Shown in pieces: positions 57,590 through 64,000 of a stretch of 64,000 nt of DNA; position 1 is the stretch's first letter; the number at the start of each line of letters is the position of its first letter. A program made the translations under genes and the position numbers. Source of the DNA: Derxia gummosa DSM 723. GTDB lineage: Bacteria > Pseudomonadota > Gammaproteobacteria > Burkholderiales > Burkholderiaceae_E. The notes under the pieces were generated by a model. That model ran no database searches and was not told the DNA's origin. It saw only the letters and a list, made by a program, of their open reading frames with translations. The stretch lies in contig NZ_AXWS01000013.1 of NCBI RefSeq assembly GCF_000482785.1, positions 353,708-417,707 of the forward strand, given 5' to 3'.

Positions 57590-58573
57590 TCAGCCGCCCG
57601 CCGGCACGAAGCGCTGGTCGATCGCGCCGAACACCGACTGGCCCCCGGCATCGAGCACCTCGAAGCGCAGCCGCTCGCCGAAGCGCAGGAAGGGCGTGCG
57701 CGCCTCGCCGTGCGCAAGCACCTCGAGCGCGCGCCGTTCCGCAAGGCAGGCCGATCCGACTTCGGCCCAGTTGGCGTTCGACACCGTGCCCGAGCCGACG
57801 ATGGTGCCGGCGCGCAGCCGGCGGTTGTAGGCGAGATGGGCCAGCAGCCCGCCGAAGCCGGGCGTCATCTCGCGGCCGTTGGGATGGCCGAAGGGCTCGC
57901 CGTCGCGGCTCACGCGCAGGTCGAGATGCACGCGGCCGTCGCGCCAGGCGTCGCCCAGTTCGTCGGGCGTGACCGCCACCGGCGCGAACACCGTCGCCGG
58001 CTTGGCCTGGATGAAGCCGAAGCCGAGCTGCATCTCGCGGAACAGGTGGGCGCGCATGCTCACGTCGTTGAAGATCGTCACGAGCCGCACGCGCGCCAGC
58101 GCCTCGTCGGCCGAGGCGCCCATCGGCAGCTCGCCCGTGATGACCGCGAACTCGCCCTCGAAATCGGCGTCGTCGGCCTCGGAGGGGAATTCGTAATCGT
58201 CGCGCGGGCCGCGGAAGTCGTCGGACTGGCGCTGGATCAGGATCGGCACGCCCTCGACCTTCTTCACGCTCAGGTTGAAGGCGCGCTCCATGATGTCGCC
58301 GTGGTTCGGGAAGGCCGAGCCGTCGACGAACTGCGAGCAGCGCGGCAGCGGCGCCATCGCCTCGGTGGCGTCGAAGGCGAAGGCGCCGGGCGCGCGGCCG
58401 GCCTCCAGTTCGTCTGCAAGCCCTTGCAGCGCGGGCGCGAGCGCGTCCCAGTCGTCGAGGGCGGCGGCGAGCGTCGGCGCGATGGCGCTCGCGCCGACGG
58501 CGCGCGCGAGATCGCGCGAGACGACGACGAGGCGGCCGTCGCGGCGGCCGTTGCGCAGGGTGGCGAGTTTCAA
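57590..58573 (-). CDS. Fumarylacetoacetate hydrolase family protein
   Basis: A 327-residue FAH-fold hydrolase with metal and active-site residues in EGEFAVITGELPMG and IFNDVSMRAHL, and the GSGTVSNANW loop near the end. Family members cleave C-C bonds of fumaryl or acyl pyruvates, or act as hydratases or decarboxylases on ring-cleavage products. The start is a TTG at 58573, supported by GGAGGAG seven bases upstream; no ATG begins the conserved MKLATLRNGRRDG-like start. A dispersed palindrome lies in the gene (58415) and another just upstream (58627). Confidence 0.85.
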   Translation of the reverse strand: MKLATLRNGRRDGRLVVVSRDLARAVGASAIAPTLAAALDDWDALAPALQGLADELEAGRAPGAFAFDATEAMAPLPRCSQFVDGSAFPNHGDIMERAFNLSVKKVEGVPILIQRQSDDFRGPRDDYEFPSEADDADFEGEFAVITGELPMGASADEALARVRLVTIFNDVSMRAHLFREMQLGFGFIQAKPATVFAPVAVTPDELGDAWRDGRVHLDLRVSRDGEPFGHPNGREMTPGFGGLLAHLAYNRRLRAGTIVGSGTVSNANWAEVGSACLAERRALEVLAHGEARTPFLRFGERLRFEVLDAGGQSVFGAIDQRFVPAGG

Positions 58574-58626
58574 GGGCGGTCTCCTCCGGTTCGGTGCCGG
58601 TCCCGACGGCCGGCGCGCAATGGTCT

Positions 58627-58640
58627 TGCAAGGGTTTGCA
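58627..58640. repeat. Intergenic copy of a dispersed palindrome (TGCAA-N4-TTGCA family)
   Basis: TGCAAGGGTTTGCA, 54 bp before the hydrolase start. Exact matches to TGCAA-N4-TTGCA: 11900, 21098, 43928, 47065, 58415, 58627. One mismatch: 6995, 7690, 13866, 25726, 38339, 40799, 46022, 52243, 59613. Two or more mismatches: 41972, 44928, 54993. Each is 14 bp from the coordinate given. This is the only clear intergenic copy; the rest are in genes in different frames. Confidence 0.6.
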
Positions 58641-58804
58641 GGCTGGTGCGCGCTCCTGGCGCGCGCCTTGCCGCCCGATGCTAGGCAGCGCCGCGCGCGA
58701 CGGGAAACCGGGCTTGCCGATGGCTGCCATCGGCGCAAACCATTTCCGCGCGCCGTGGGCCGCGACCTAGCATCGGCGCCCCGCCACGCTTTCCGATCGC
58801 CGCC

Positions 58805-59761
58805 ATGCATGTCCTCGTCACCGGCGCCGCCGGCTTCGTCGGCCGCGCGCTCGTCGCCCGGCTGCTCGCCGGTGCGCCCGCGCTGCCGCGCATCGACCGA
58901 CTCACGCTGATCGACCTCGCCTTCGCCGACGGCGACGCCGGCGACCCGCGCGTGACGCGGCTCGCCGGCAGCATCACCGACGCGGCCCTCGTCACCGCCG
59001 CCTTCGCGGCGCCGGTCGATGCGATCTTCCATCTCGCGAGCCTGCCGGGCGGCGCGGCCGAGCGCGATCCGCTGCTCGGCCGCGCGGTGAACCTCGACGC
59101 GACGCTTGCGCTGCTCGACGCGGCGCGCGCGCAGTCGCTCGCGGGTCGCGCGCCGGTGTTCGTGTTCGCGAGCACGATCGCCGTGCTCGGCGCGCCGCTG
59201 CCGGCCGGTGGCGTGGACGACGCGACGCCCTGCGCGCCGGCGCTCAGCTACGGCGCGCACAAGCTTGCGGCCGAGGTGCTCGCGGCCGATGCGGCGCGCC
59301 GCGGCTGGGCCGATGTGCGCTCGCTGCGGCTGCCGGGCATCGTCGCGCGCCCGCCCGCGCCGAGCGGGCTGCTGTCGGCCTTCACGAGCGACCTGATCCG
59401 CGAACTGGCGGCGGGCCGGCCTTTCGCCTGTCCGGTGCCGGCGCGCGCGACGGCCTGGCTCATGTCGGTGCCCTGCGTGGTCGACAACCTGCTGCACGCG
59501 GCCGCGATCGACGGCGCGCGGTTCGGCACGGCGCGCGTCTGCACCCTGCCGGCCTTGCGGCTGTCGTTCGGCGAACTCGCGGCGGCCGTCGGCGCGGCCT
59601 GGGGCACGAATGCGCAAGCGCTTGCAAGCTGGGGCGAGGATGCGGCGCTCGAAGCCAACTTCGGCCGCCATCCGCCGCTCGCGACGCCGCTCGCCGACGC
59701 GGCCGGCTTCCGGCATGACGGCGACGCGGTGACGCTCGCGCGTCGGGCGCTGGAGATCTGA
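58805..59761 (+). CDS. NAD-dependent epimerase/dehydratase (DenD-like)
   Basis: A 318-residue extended short-chain dehydrogenase with GAAGFVGRALVARLL for NAD, the SxnYGxxK catalytic set as ASTIAV and SYGAHKLAAEVL, and a C-terminal domain like D-erythronate dehydrogenase DenD (RLPGIVARP, FACPVPARATAWLMSV). DenD oxidises C4 sugar acids. Substrate specificity is inferred only from overall resemblance. It diverges from the hydrolase gene and converges on the Rieske gene. The dispersed palindrome at 59613 lies in its C-terminal codons. Confidence 0.82.
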   Translation: MHVLVTGAAGFVGRALVARLLAGAPALPRIDRLTLIDLAFADGDAGDPRVTRLAGSITDAALVTAAFAAPVDAIFHLASLPGGAAERDPLLGRAVNLDATLALLDAARAQSLAGRAPVFVFASTIAVLGAPLPAGGVDDATPCAPALSYGAHKLAAEVLAADAARRGWADVRSLRLPGIVARPPAPSGLLSAFTSDLIRELAAGRPFACPVPARATAWLMSVPCVVDNLLHAAAIDGARFGTARVCTLPALRLSFGELAAAVGAAWGTNAQALASWGEDAALEANFGRHPPLATPLADAAGFRHDGDAVTLARRALEI

Positions 59762-59775
59762 GCGGGGTCGCGGGC

Positions 59776-60120
59776 TCAGTCGTCCGGCGCGTCGAGCCAG
59801 ACGAGGCCCCGCGCATCGACCCATGCCGGCACCGCCGCCAGCCGCTCGCCCGCGCACGGCCCGCGCAGGCAGAGCCCGCTGTCGATGTCGAACTCGGCGC
59901 CGTGCGCATGGCAGACGATGCGGCTGCGGTCGGCGTTCAGGTAGGCGTCGCGGCGCCAGGCCATGCGCGCGCCCGCGATATGCGGACAGTCGTCGCGCCA
60001 GGCGACGACGCGCGCGCCGCGCCGGATCACGAACAGGCCGGCGCGGCCGCCTCCGGCCGCATCGACGCCGCGCGAATCGCCGTCGGGCAGGTCGGCGAGC
60101 GGACCGAGGCAGACGCGCAT
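59776..60120 (-). CDS. Rieske [2Fe-2S] ferredoxin
   Basis: A 114-residue stand-alone Rieske protein. The cluster ligands are Cys and His in DDCPHIAG and in IVCHAHGAEFD. Its length and lack of signal peptide mark it as a soluble ferredoxin that would pass electrons to an oxygenase, or as a small oxygenase component. It starts 1 bp after the SDR stop, so it belongs to the six-gene operon. Confidence 0.9.
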   Translation of the reverse strand: MRVCLGPLADLPDGDSRGVDAAGGGRAGLFVIRRGARVVAWRDDCPHIAGARMAWRRDAYLNADRSRIVCHAHGAEFDIDSGLCLRGPCAGERLAAVPAWVDARGLVWLDAPDD

Positions 60121-60121
60121 C

Positions 60122-60997
60122 TCAGCTGCCGTCGCCGATCGTCGTGCCGCCATCGACGACGAGGTTGTGGCCGTGCATGAAGCCGCCCGCGCGGCTCGCG
60201 AGCATGACGACGACGCCCGCGATCTCGTGCGGTTCGCCGACGCGGCGCAGCGGCGTCGCGGCGAGCCGGCGCGCCATGAAGGCTTGGTCGGCGAGCAGCC
60301 CGGCCGCGAGCGGCGTGCGCACGAGGCCCGGCGACACCGCGTTCACGCGCACGCCGCTTGGCCCCCATTCGACCGCGAGGTTGCGCGCGAGCTGGGCGAG
60401 CCCGGCCTTCGACAACGCGTAGAGCCCGATCGCGCGGTTGCCGCGCAGGCCGGCGATGCTCGACATGAGCACGACGCTGCCGTCGCCGCGCTCGGCCATC
60501 GGCGGGATGACGGCCGAGCACAGCGCGAGCGCGCCGCCGAGGTTCACGTCCATCACGCGGCGCCAGTCGGCCTCGGTCGCGGCGCCGAGCGGGCCGACCG
60601 GCCCCTCGATGCCGGCGTTGCAGACCAGCGTGTCGATGCGGCCGAAGGCGGCTGTCGCCTGCGCCGCGAGCCGCGCGACCGAGGTGCGGTCGCCGAGGTC
60701 GGCGGCGAGCGAGACGGCCCGCGCGCCGCGCTCTGCCAGCGCGTCGGCGGCGGCGCTGGCGCCGGCCGCGTCGATGTCGGCGAGGACGACGCGCGCGCCG
60801 TGGTCGGCGAGCGCCTGCGCGATCGCGTGGCCGAGGCCGCGCGCCGCGCCGGTCACGAGCGCGACGCGGCCCGCGAGGTCGAACAGCGAGCCGGGGGTGG
60901 CATGCGGCGCGTGGGCCGTCGTGGCGCCGGGCGATCGCTGCGGCGCGGCGGCGACGAGGCCGTCCGCGCCGCCGCCCGGCAGATCGGGCGGTGTCAT
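60122..60997 (-). CDS. SDR-family oxidoreductase
   Basis: A classical short-chain dehydrogenase of 291 residues, with TGAARGLGHAIAQAL for NAD(P), CNAGIEGPV (NNAG), SSIAG and YALSKAG (the YxxxK catalytic pair). The C-terminal half follows FabG-type enzymes (NVAEWGPSGVRVNAVSPG-like, MARRLAATPLRRVGEPHEIA). The ATG at 60997 was chosen; one at 61012 would overlap the cupin stop by eleven bases. The first 30 residues are poorly conserved. Confidence 0.88.
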   Translation of the reverse strand: MTPPDLPGGGADGLVAAAPQRSPGATTAHAPHATPGSLFDLAGRVALVTGAARGLGHAIAQALADHGARVVLADIDAAGASAAADALAERGARAVSLAADLGDRTSVARLAAQATAAFGRIDTLVCNAGIEGPVGPLGAATEADWRRVMDVNLGGALALCSAVIPPMAERGDGSVVLMSSIAGLRGNRAIGLYALSKAGLAQLARNLAVEWGPSGVRVNAVSPGLVRTPLAAGLLADQAFMARRLAATPLRRVGEPHEIAGVVVMLASRAGGFMHGHNLVVDGGTTIGDGS

Positions 60998-61001
60998 CGC
61001 C

Positions 61002-61580
61002 TCAGCGTCCATCGAGCGCGGCCCGGATCGCGGGGTCGTACACGCCATCGACCAGCACGAACAGCATCCGGCACACGCGGCCCGAGCGGTTCGCCCACGC
61101 GTGGTTGCTGCCGCGCTGGATCACGATGTCGCCCGCGCGCAGCAGCGTCGCGCTGTCGTCGAGCACGAGCGTCATCTCGCCGTCGAGCACGACGCCGTAA
61201 TCGACCGACTCGGTGCGGTGCATGAGCGGATGCGGCGAACCGGTCTTCACCGTCGAGGCCGCCGCGTCGCCGATCTGCGTGAAGGCGTCCTTCATGCGCG
61301 CCGCGCCGTGGGCGAGGAAGTCGGCGCTGTCGGGCGGGATGTCCACCACGCGGATGCGCGTGCCGCGCGCGGGCGGGGGCAGGCGCAGCGCGCCGAGCGT
61401 CGGGTCCGGCCCGTTGCCGACGCCGGCGGGCGCGCCCTCGGTGCTCCAGATCTCGTGGAAGACGGTGCCGGGGATCTTCTCGATCGGCACGACGGTCGGC
61501 AGCGGTCCATCGCTGGCGACGATGGCGCGGCCGTCCGGCGCATGGCCGGTCACGACGCGCCGCAGGGGCTTGAAGGTCAT
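61002..61580 (-). CDS. Cupin-domain protein
   Basis: A 192-residue single-domain cupin. The conserved strands contain PHPLMHRTESVDYGVVLDGEMTLVL and GDIVIQRGSNHAWANRSG, giving the His, Glu and His of the metal site. Such proteins occur in aromatic and terpenoid catabolism clusters as dioxygenases or isomerases, but many are uncharacterised. It lies 25 bp after the cyclase and its end overlaps the SDR start region. Confidence 0.8.
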   Translation of the reverse strand: MTFKPLRRVVTGHAPDGRAIVASDGPLPTVVPIEKIPGTVFHEIWSTEGAPAGVGNGPDPTLGALRLPPPARGTRIRVVDIPPDSADFLAHGAARMKDAFTQIGDAAASTVKTGSPHPLMHRTESVDYGVVLDGEMTLVLDDSATLLRAGDIVIQRGSNHAWANRSGRVCRMLFVLVDGVYDPAIRAALDGR

Positions 61581-61605
61581 GGGGGGCTCGCTGTGAGGTG
61601 ACGTA

Positions 61606-62400
61606 TCAGCCCTCGAAGATGGCGACCGCGCGCGTCCAGCCCGCCGAGCCGCCGCGCACCTTGTGCGGAAAGCAGCTGATGAGGAAGCCGTCGGCGGGCA
61701 GCGCTTCGAGGTTGTGCAGCTTTTCGAGATGGCAGTAGCCGATGTCGCGGCCGGCCTTGTGGCCTTCCCAGATGAGGCTCTTGTCGCCGGTCTCGGCGAT
61801 GCGCCGCGCGGTATACGAGAACGGCGCGTCCCAGCTCCAGGCGTCGGTGCCGGTCAGGCGCACGCCGCGTTCGAGCAGGTACATCGTCGCCTCGTAGCCC
61901 ATGCCGCAGCCGGAGCCGACATAGTCCTTGTGGCCGTAGCGCGAGCCGGCGCGCGTGTTGACGACGACGATCTCCAGCGGCTGCAGCTCGTGGCCGATGC
62001 GCGCGAGTTCGGCCTCGACCTCGGCGGCCGTCACCACATGGCCGTCGGGCAGATGGCGGAAGTCGAGCTTGACGCCGGGTTGGAAGCACCATTCGAGCGG
62101 CACCGCGTCGATCGTGATCGACGGCCGCGCGCCGCCGTTCTTCGCGTCCATCGTCGAATGGAAATGCCAGGGCGCGTCGAGATGGGTGCCGCTGTGCGTG
62201 GTGAGCGTCACCCATTCGGCGGCGGCGGCCTCGCCGTCGGGATAGTCGGCGGCGGTCGTGCCCGGCAGCATCGCGAGGAACTCGGGCAGCGTGTCGGCGT
62301 GCTTCTGGTAGGTGATCTTCGGCGCGAGCGGCGGCGGGTCGGACAGCACGTCGTTCTCCAGGAAGATCGACAGATCGACGAAGCGGCGGGTCTTGTTCAT
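61606..62400 (-). CDS. Cyclase-family (kynurenine formamidase-like) metal hydrolase
   Basis: A 264-residue protein of the cyclase/KynB-like family with the metal-binding HSGTHLDAPWHFHSTM motif. Members hydrolyse amides or lactones of ring-cleavage products, for example isatin hydrolase and formamidases. The product ends HKVRGGSAGWTRAVAIFEG. Its ATG overlaps the stop of the MFS gene (ATGA). Confidence 0.87.
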   Translation of the reverse strand: MNKTRRFVDLSIFLENDVLSDPPPLAPKITYQKHADTLPEFLAMLPGTTAADYPDGEAAAAEWVTLTTHSGTHLDAPWHFHSTMDAKNGGARPSITIDAVPLEWCFQPGVKLDFRHLPDGHVVTAAEVEAELARIGHELQPLEIVVVNTRAGSRYGHKDYVGSGCGMGYEATMYLLERGVRLTGTDAWSWDAPFSYTARRIAETGDKSLIWEGHKAGRDIGYCHLEKLHNLEALPADGFLISCFPHKVRGGSAGWTRAVAIFEG

Positions 62401-63554
62401 GCGGGGGCCTCCATGGACGGGGAAGGCGCGGCGGCCTGGCGCACGCGCGAGAAGCAGGCGACCGCGACCGCGCCGATGGCGAGCGCGGTCAGGCCGAGGC
62501 TCGGATAGCCGAGCGTCTTGACGAGCGTGCCGCCGAGTACCGGGCCGATCGCCGCGCCGGTCATGAGCATCGCGGGCGTCGCGGCGAGCGCGCGGCCGGT
62601 CGGGTCGAGCCGCGCGAGCACGCCGAACACGAAGGTGTGCGTGAACAGCATCACCGCCGCGAACACCGACGCCGCCGCCGCCCAGGCACCGAAGCCCGGC
62701 GCGGCGCTGATGACCACCGCGAGCGCGGCCTGGACGGCCGGCCCCGCGAGCAGCACGCGCCGCGCCGCGAGCCGGCGTTCGAGCAGCGCCGCAAGCGCGG
62801 CCGGGAACAGGTTCACGAAGCCGAGCGCGACCAGCACGCCCGCGACCGCCTCGGCGCCGAAGCCGCGGTCGATGCCCGCGCGTTCGAGGAAGGCGAAGGT
62901 CATCGACTGCACGACGGCCATCGCGCCGATGCCCGCGACGCCGAACCAGACGGCCGGCGCGATCGGCGTCGCGCCACGCCCGGTACCGGCGCGCGGCGCG
63001 ACCGGCGCAAGGCGCGGAAAGCCGATCGCCGCGAGCAGCGCCGCGACCGCCATCACGACCGCGAACAGCCGGAACAGCGCCGCGCCGCCGGCCCATGCGA
63101 CGAGCGCCGGCGCGCCCGCGTAGAAGGTGATCGCGAACACGCCGAGCGACATGCCGGCGAGCGCGAAGCCGCGATGCGGCCGGTCGCCGCGCGCGATCGT
63201 CCCGTGCACCGCGCTGAGCGCCGCGCCGACGCACAGGCCCGCGAGCGCATGCAGCGCCGCCATCGCCGCGAAGCCGGCGCAGACCGACACCGCCGCGAAC
63301 ACGAGCGCGCCGGCCGCGAAGCCGCCGAGCGCGACGCGCCGCGCGTCGAGCGCCGCGATGCGCGGCGCGATCGCGAGGCTGCCGCCGACCGCGCCGAGCA
63401 GGAACAGCGTCGCGAGCAGCCCGGCCTGCTGCGCGTCGAAACCGTAGCGCGCGACGAGCGCGCCGACCCAGACCGGCAGCGCGACGAGGTCGAGCATGCC
63501 GGCGCAATGTCCGCCCATGAGCGCGAGGCGGCCGCGCAGGCTTTCGGTGGTCAT
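62397..63554 (-). CDS. MFS transporter
   Basis: A 385-residue permease with about twelve helices and an Ala-rich composition. In context it is the uptake system for the compound degraded by the operon, or an efflux protein for it. The ATG at 63554 is chosen over a GTG at 63563. It overlaps the cyclase start by four bases and follows the monooxygenase stop by 17 bp. Confidence 0.82.
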   Translation of the reverse strand: MTTESLRGRLALMGGHCAGMLDLVALPVWVGALVARYGFDAQQAGLLATLFLLGAVGGSLAIAPRIAALDARRVALGGFAAGALVFAAVSVCAGFAAMAALHALAGLCVGAALSAVHGTIARGDRPHRGFALAGMSLGVFAITFYAGAPALVAWAGGAALFRLFAVVMAVAALLAAIGFPRLAPVAPRAGTGRGATPIAPAVWFGVAGIGAMAVVQSMTFAFLERAGIDRGFGAEAVAGVLVALGFVNLFPAALAALLERRLAARRVLLAGPAVQAALAVVISAAPGFGAWAAAASVFAAVMLFTHTFVFGVLARLDPTGRALAATPAMLMTGAAIGPVLGGTLVKTLGYPSLGLTALAIGAVAVACFSRVRQAAAPSPSMEAPA

Positions 63555-63571
63555 GATCGTCACCGCCGCGC

Positions 63572-64000
63572 TCAGATCGGCTCGGCCAGCGCGAGCATCG
63601 ACGCGCGCATGATCGCGGCGTGCTCGGCCTTGTCGCCGTCGGGCGTCATCTCGATCTCGCCGAGGCGCGCCGAGTTCTGCACGACCATGCGGCAGCGTTC
63701 CCAGCGCCGCGCCTCGAAGGCGGCGAGCCCGGCCTCGACGCCGTCGGCGCGCGCGAGTTCGTCGGCCAGCACCAGCGCGTCCTCGATGCCGATGCAGGCG
63801 CCCGAGGCGAGGTGGGGCGTGGTCGCATGCACCGTGTCGCCGATGAGCACGACGCGGCCCGCATGCCAGGGGCGCGGCATGAGCATGCCTTCGAGCGGGC
63901 GGTAGACGATGCTCGACCCTTCGTTGATCGATTCGCGGATGGCTCGCAGCAGCGGATCGGTGAAGCCGTCGAGCAGCGCGCGCAGCCTGTCGACGAAAGT
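63572..64000 (-). CDS. FAD-dependent monooxygenase, C-terminal part
   Basis: The frame is open to the right edge, so the gene begins outside the window. The visible 142 residues include the FAD-binding VVLIGDTVHATTPHLASGACIGIEDALVLADELA, the GD motif of aromatic flavoprotein hydroxylases (PHBH/UbiH class), and a C-terminal helix region. The enzyme probably hydroxylates an aromatic or related substrate with NAD(P)H and O2. It heads the part of the catabolic operon seen here. Confidence 0.87.
   Translation of the reverse strand, partial: TFVDRLRALLDGFTDPLLRAIRESINEGSSIVYRPLEGMLMPRPWHAGRVVLIGDTVHATTPHLASGACIGIEDALVLADELARADGVEAGLAAFEARRWERCRMVVQNSARLGEIEMTPDGDKAEHAAIMRASMLALAEPI

Overview
The window is about 70% GC, with the gene density and protein families of a multireplicon betaproteobacterium, most likely in the Burkholderiales. 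This rests on the 509-residue Rep_3-type initiator with ParA/ParB, the PEP-CTERM protein, the dense LysR/MarR/LuxR regulation and the dissimilatory gene clusters. No rRNA, tRNA or ribosomal protein genes were seen. The centre (26.9-36 kb) is a replication and partition region, so the window is best read as the origin region of a secondary chromosome (chromid) or megaplasmid that also carries metabolic genes such as leuA.

Left arm (0-26.8 kb): the end of an AraC regulator; a dabB-dabA inorganic-carbon uptake pair with a divergent LysR gene; an aldehyde dehydrogenase followed by a PQQ alcohol dehydrogenase; a run of small genes (membrane protein, PhnB-like, nucleotidyltransferase, DUF4405-like); tag; two membrane proteins of unknown function; a marR/dienelactone hydrolase/RTX operon divergent from a siderophore-interacting protein; a large hybrid histidine kinase; and leuA divergent from an Lrp/AsnC regulator across a clear dyad operator.

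Centre (26.8-36 kb): rep on the minus strand, an iteron-like upstream region (28.5-29.1 kb), parA1-parB1 with a terminator, a long AT-rich noncoding tract (31.5-32.3 kb), a second and different parA2-parB2 operon flanked by two copies of a 16-bp palindrome, and a tyrosine-recombinase-like gene that lacks the usual catalytic end. Two complete ParAB modules beside one initiator, each with its own apparent cis sites, is the most unusual feature here.

Right arm (36.3-64 kb): a frameshifted PEP-CTERM gene; a MalT-like LuxR regulator ahead of a beta-oxidation-type operon (acyl-CoA ligase, DUF1302 outer-membrane protein, fused hydroxyacyl-CoA dehydrogenase/enoyl-CoA hydratase, thiolase); two chemoreceptors; mmsA with a divergent LysR gene; an intact tyrosine recombinase; an MFS exporter; a 2-hydroxyacid dehydrogenase; a fumarylacetoacetase-family hydrolase and a DenD-like epimerase; and a tightly overlapped six-gene catabolic operon (FAD monooxygenase, MFS, cyclase, cupin, SDR, Rieske ferredoxin) running off the right edge.

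A dispersed palindrome, TGCAA-N4-TTGCA and close variants, recurs in both arms, mostly inside genes, and is absent from the replication region. All functional calls rest on reading the sequence; no database search was possible.
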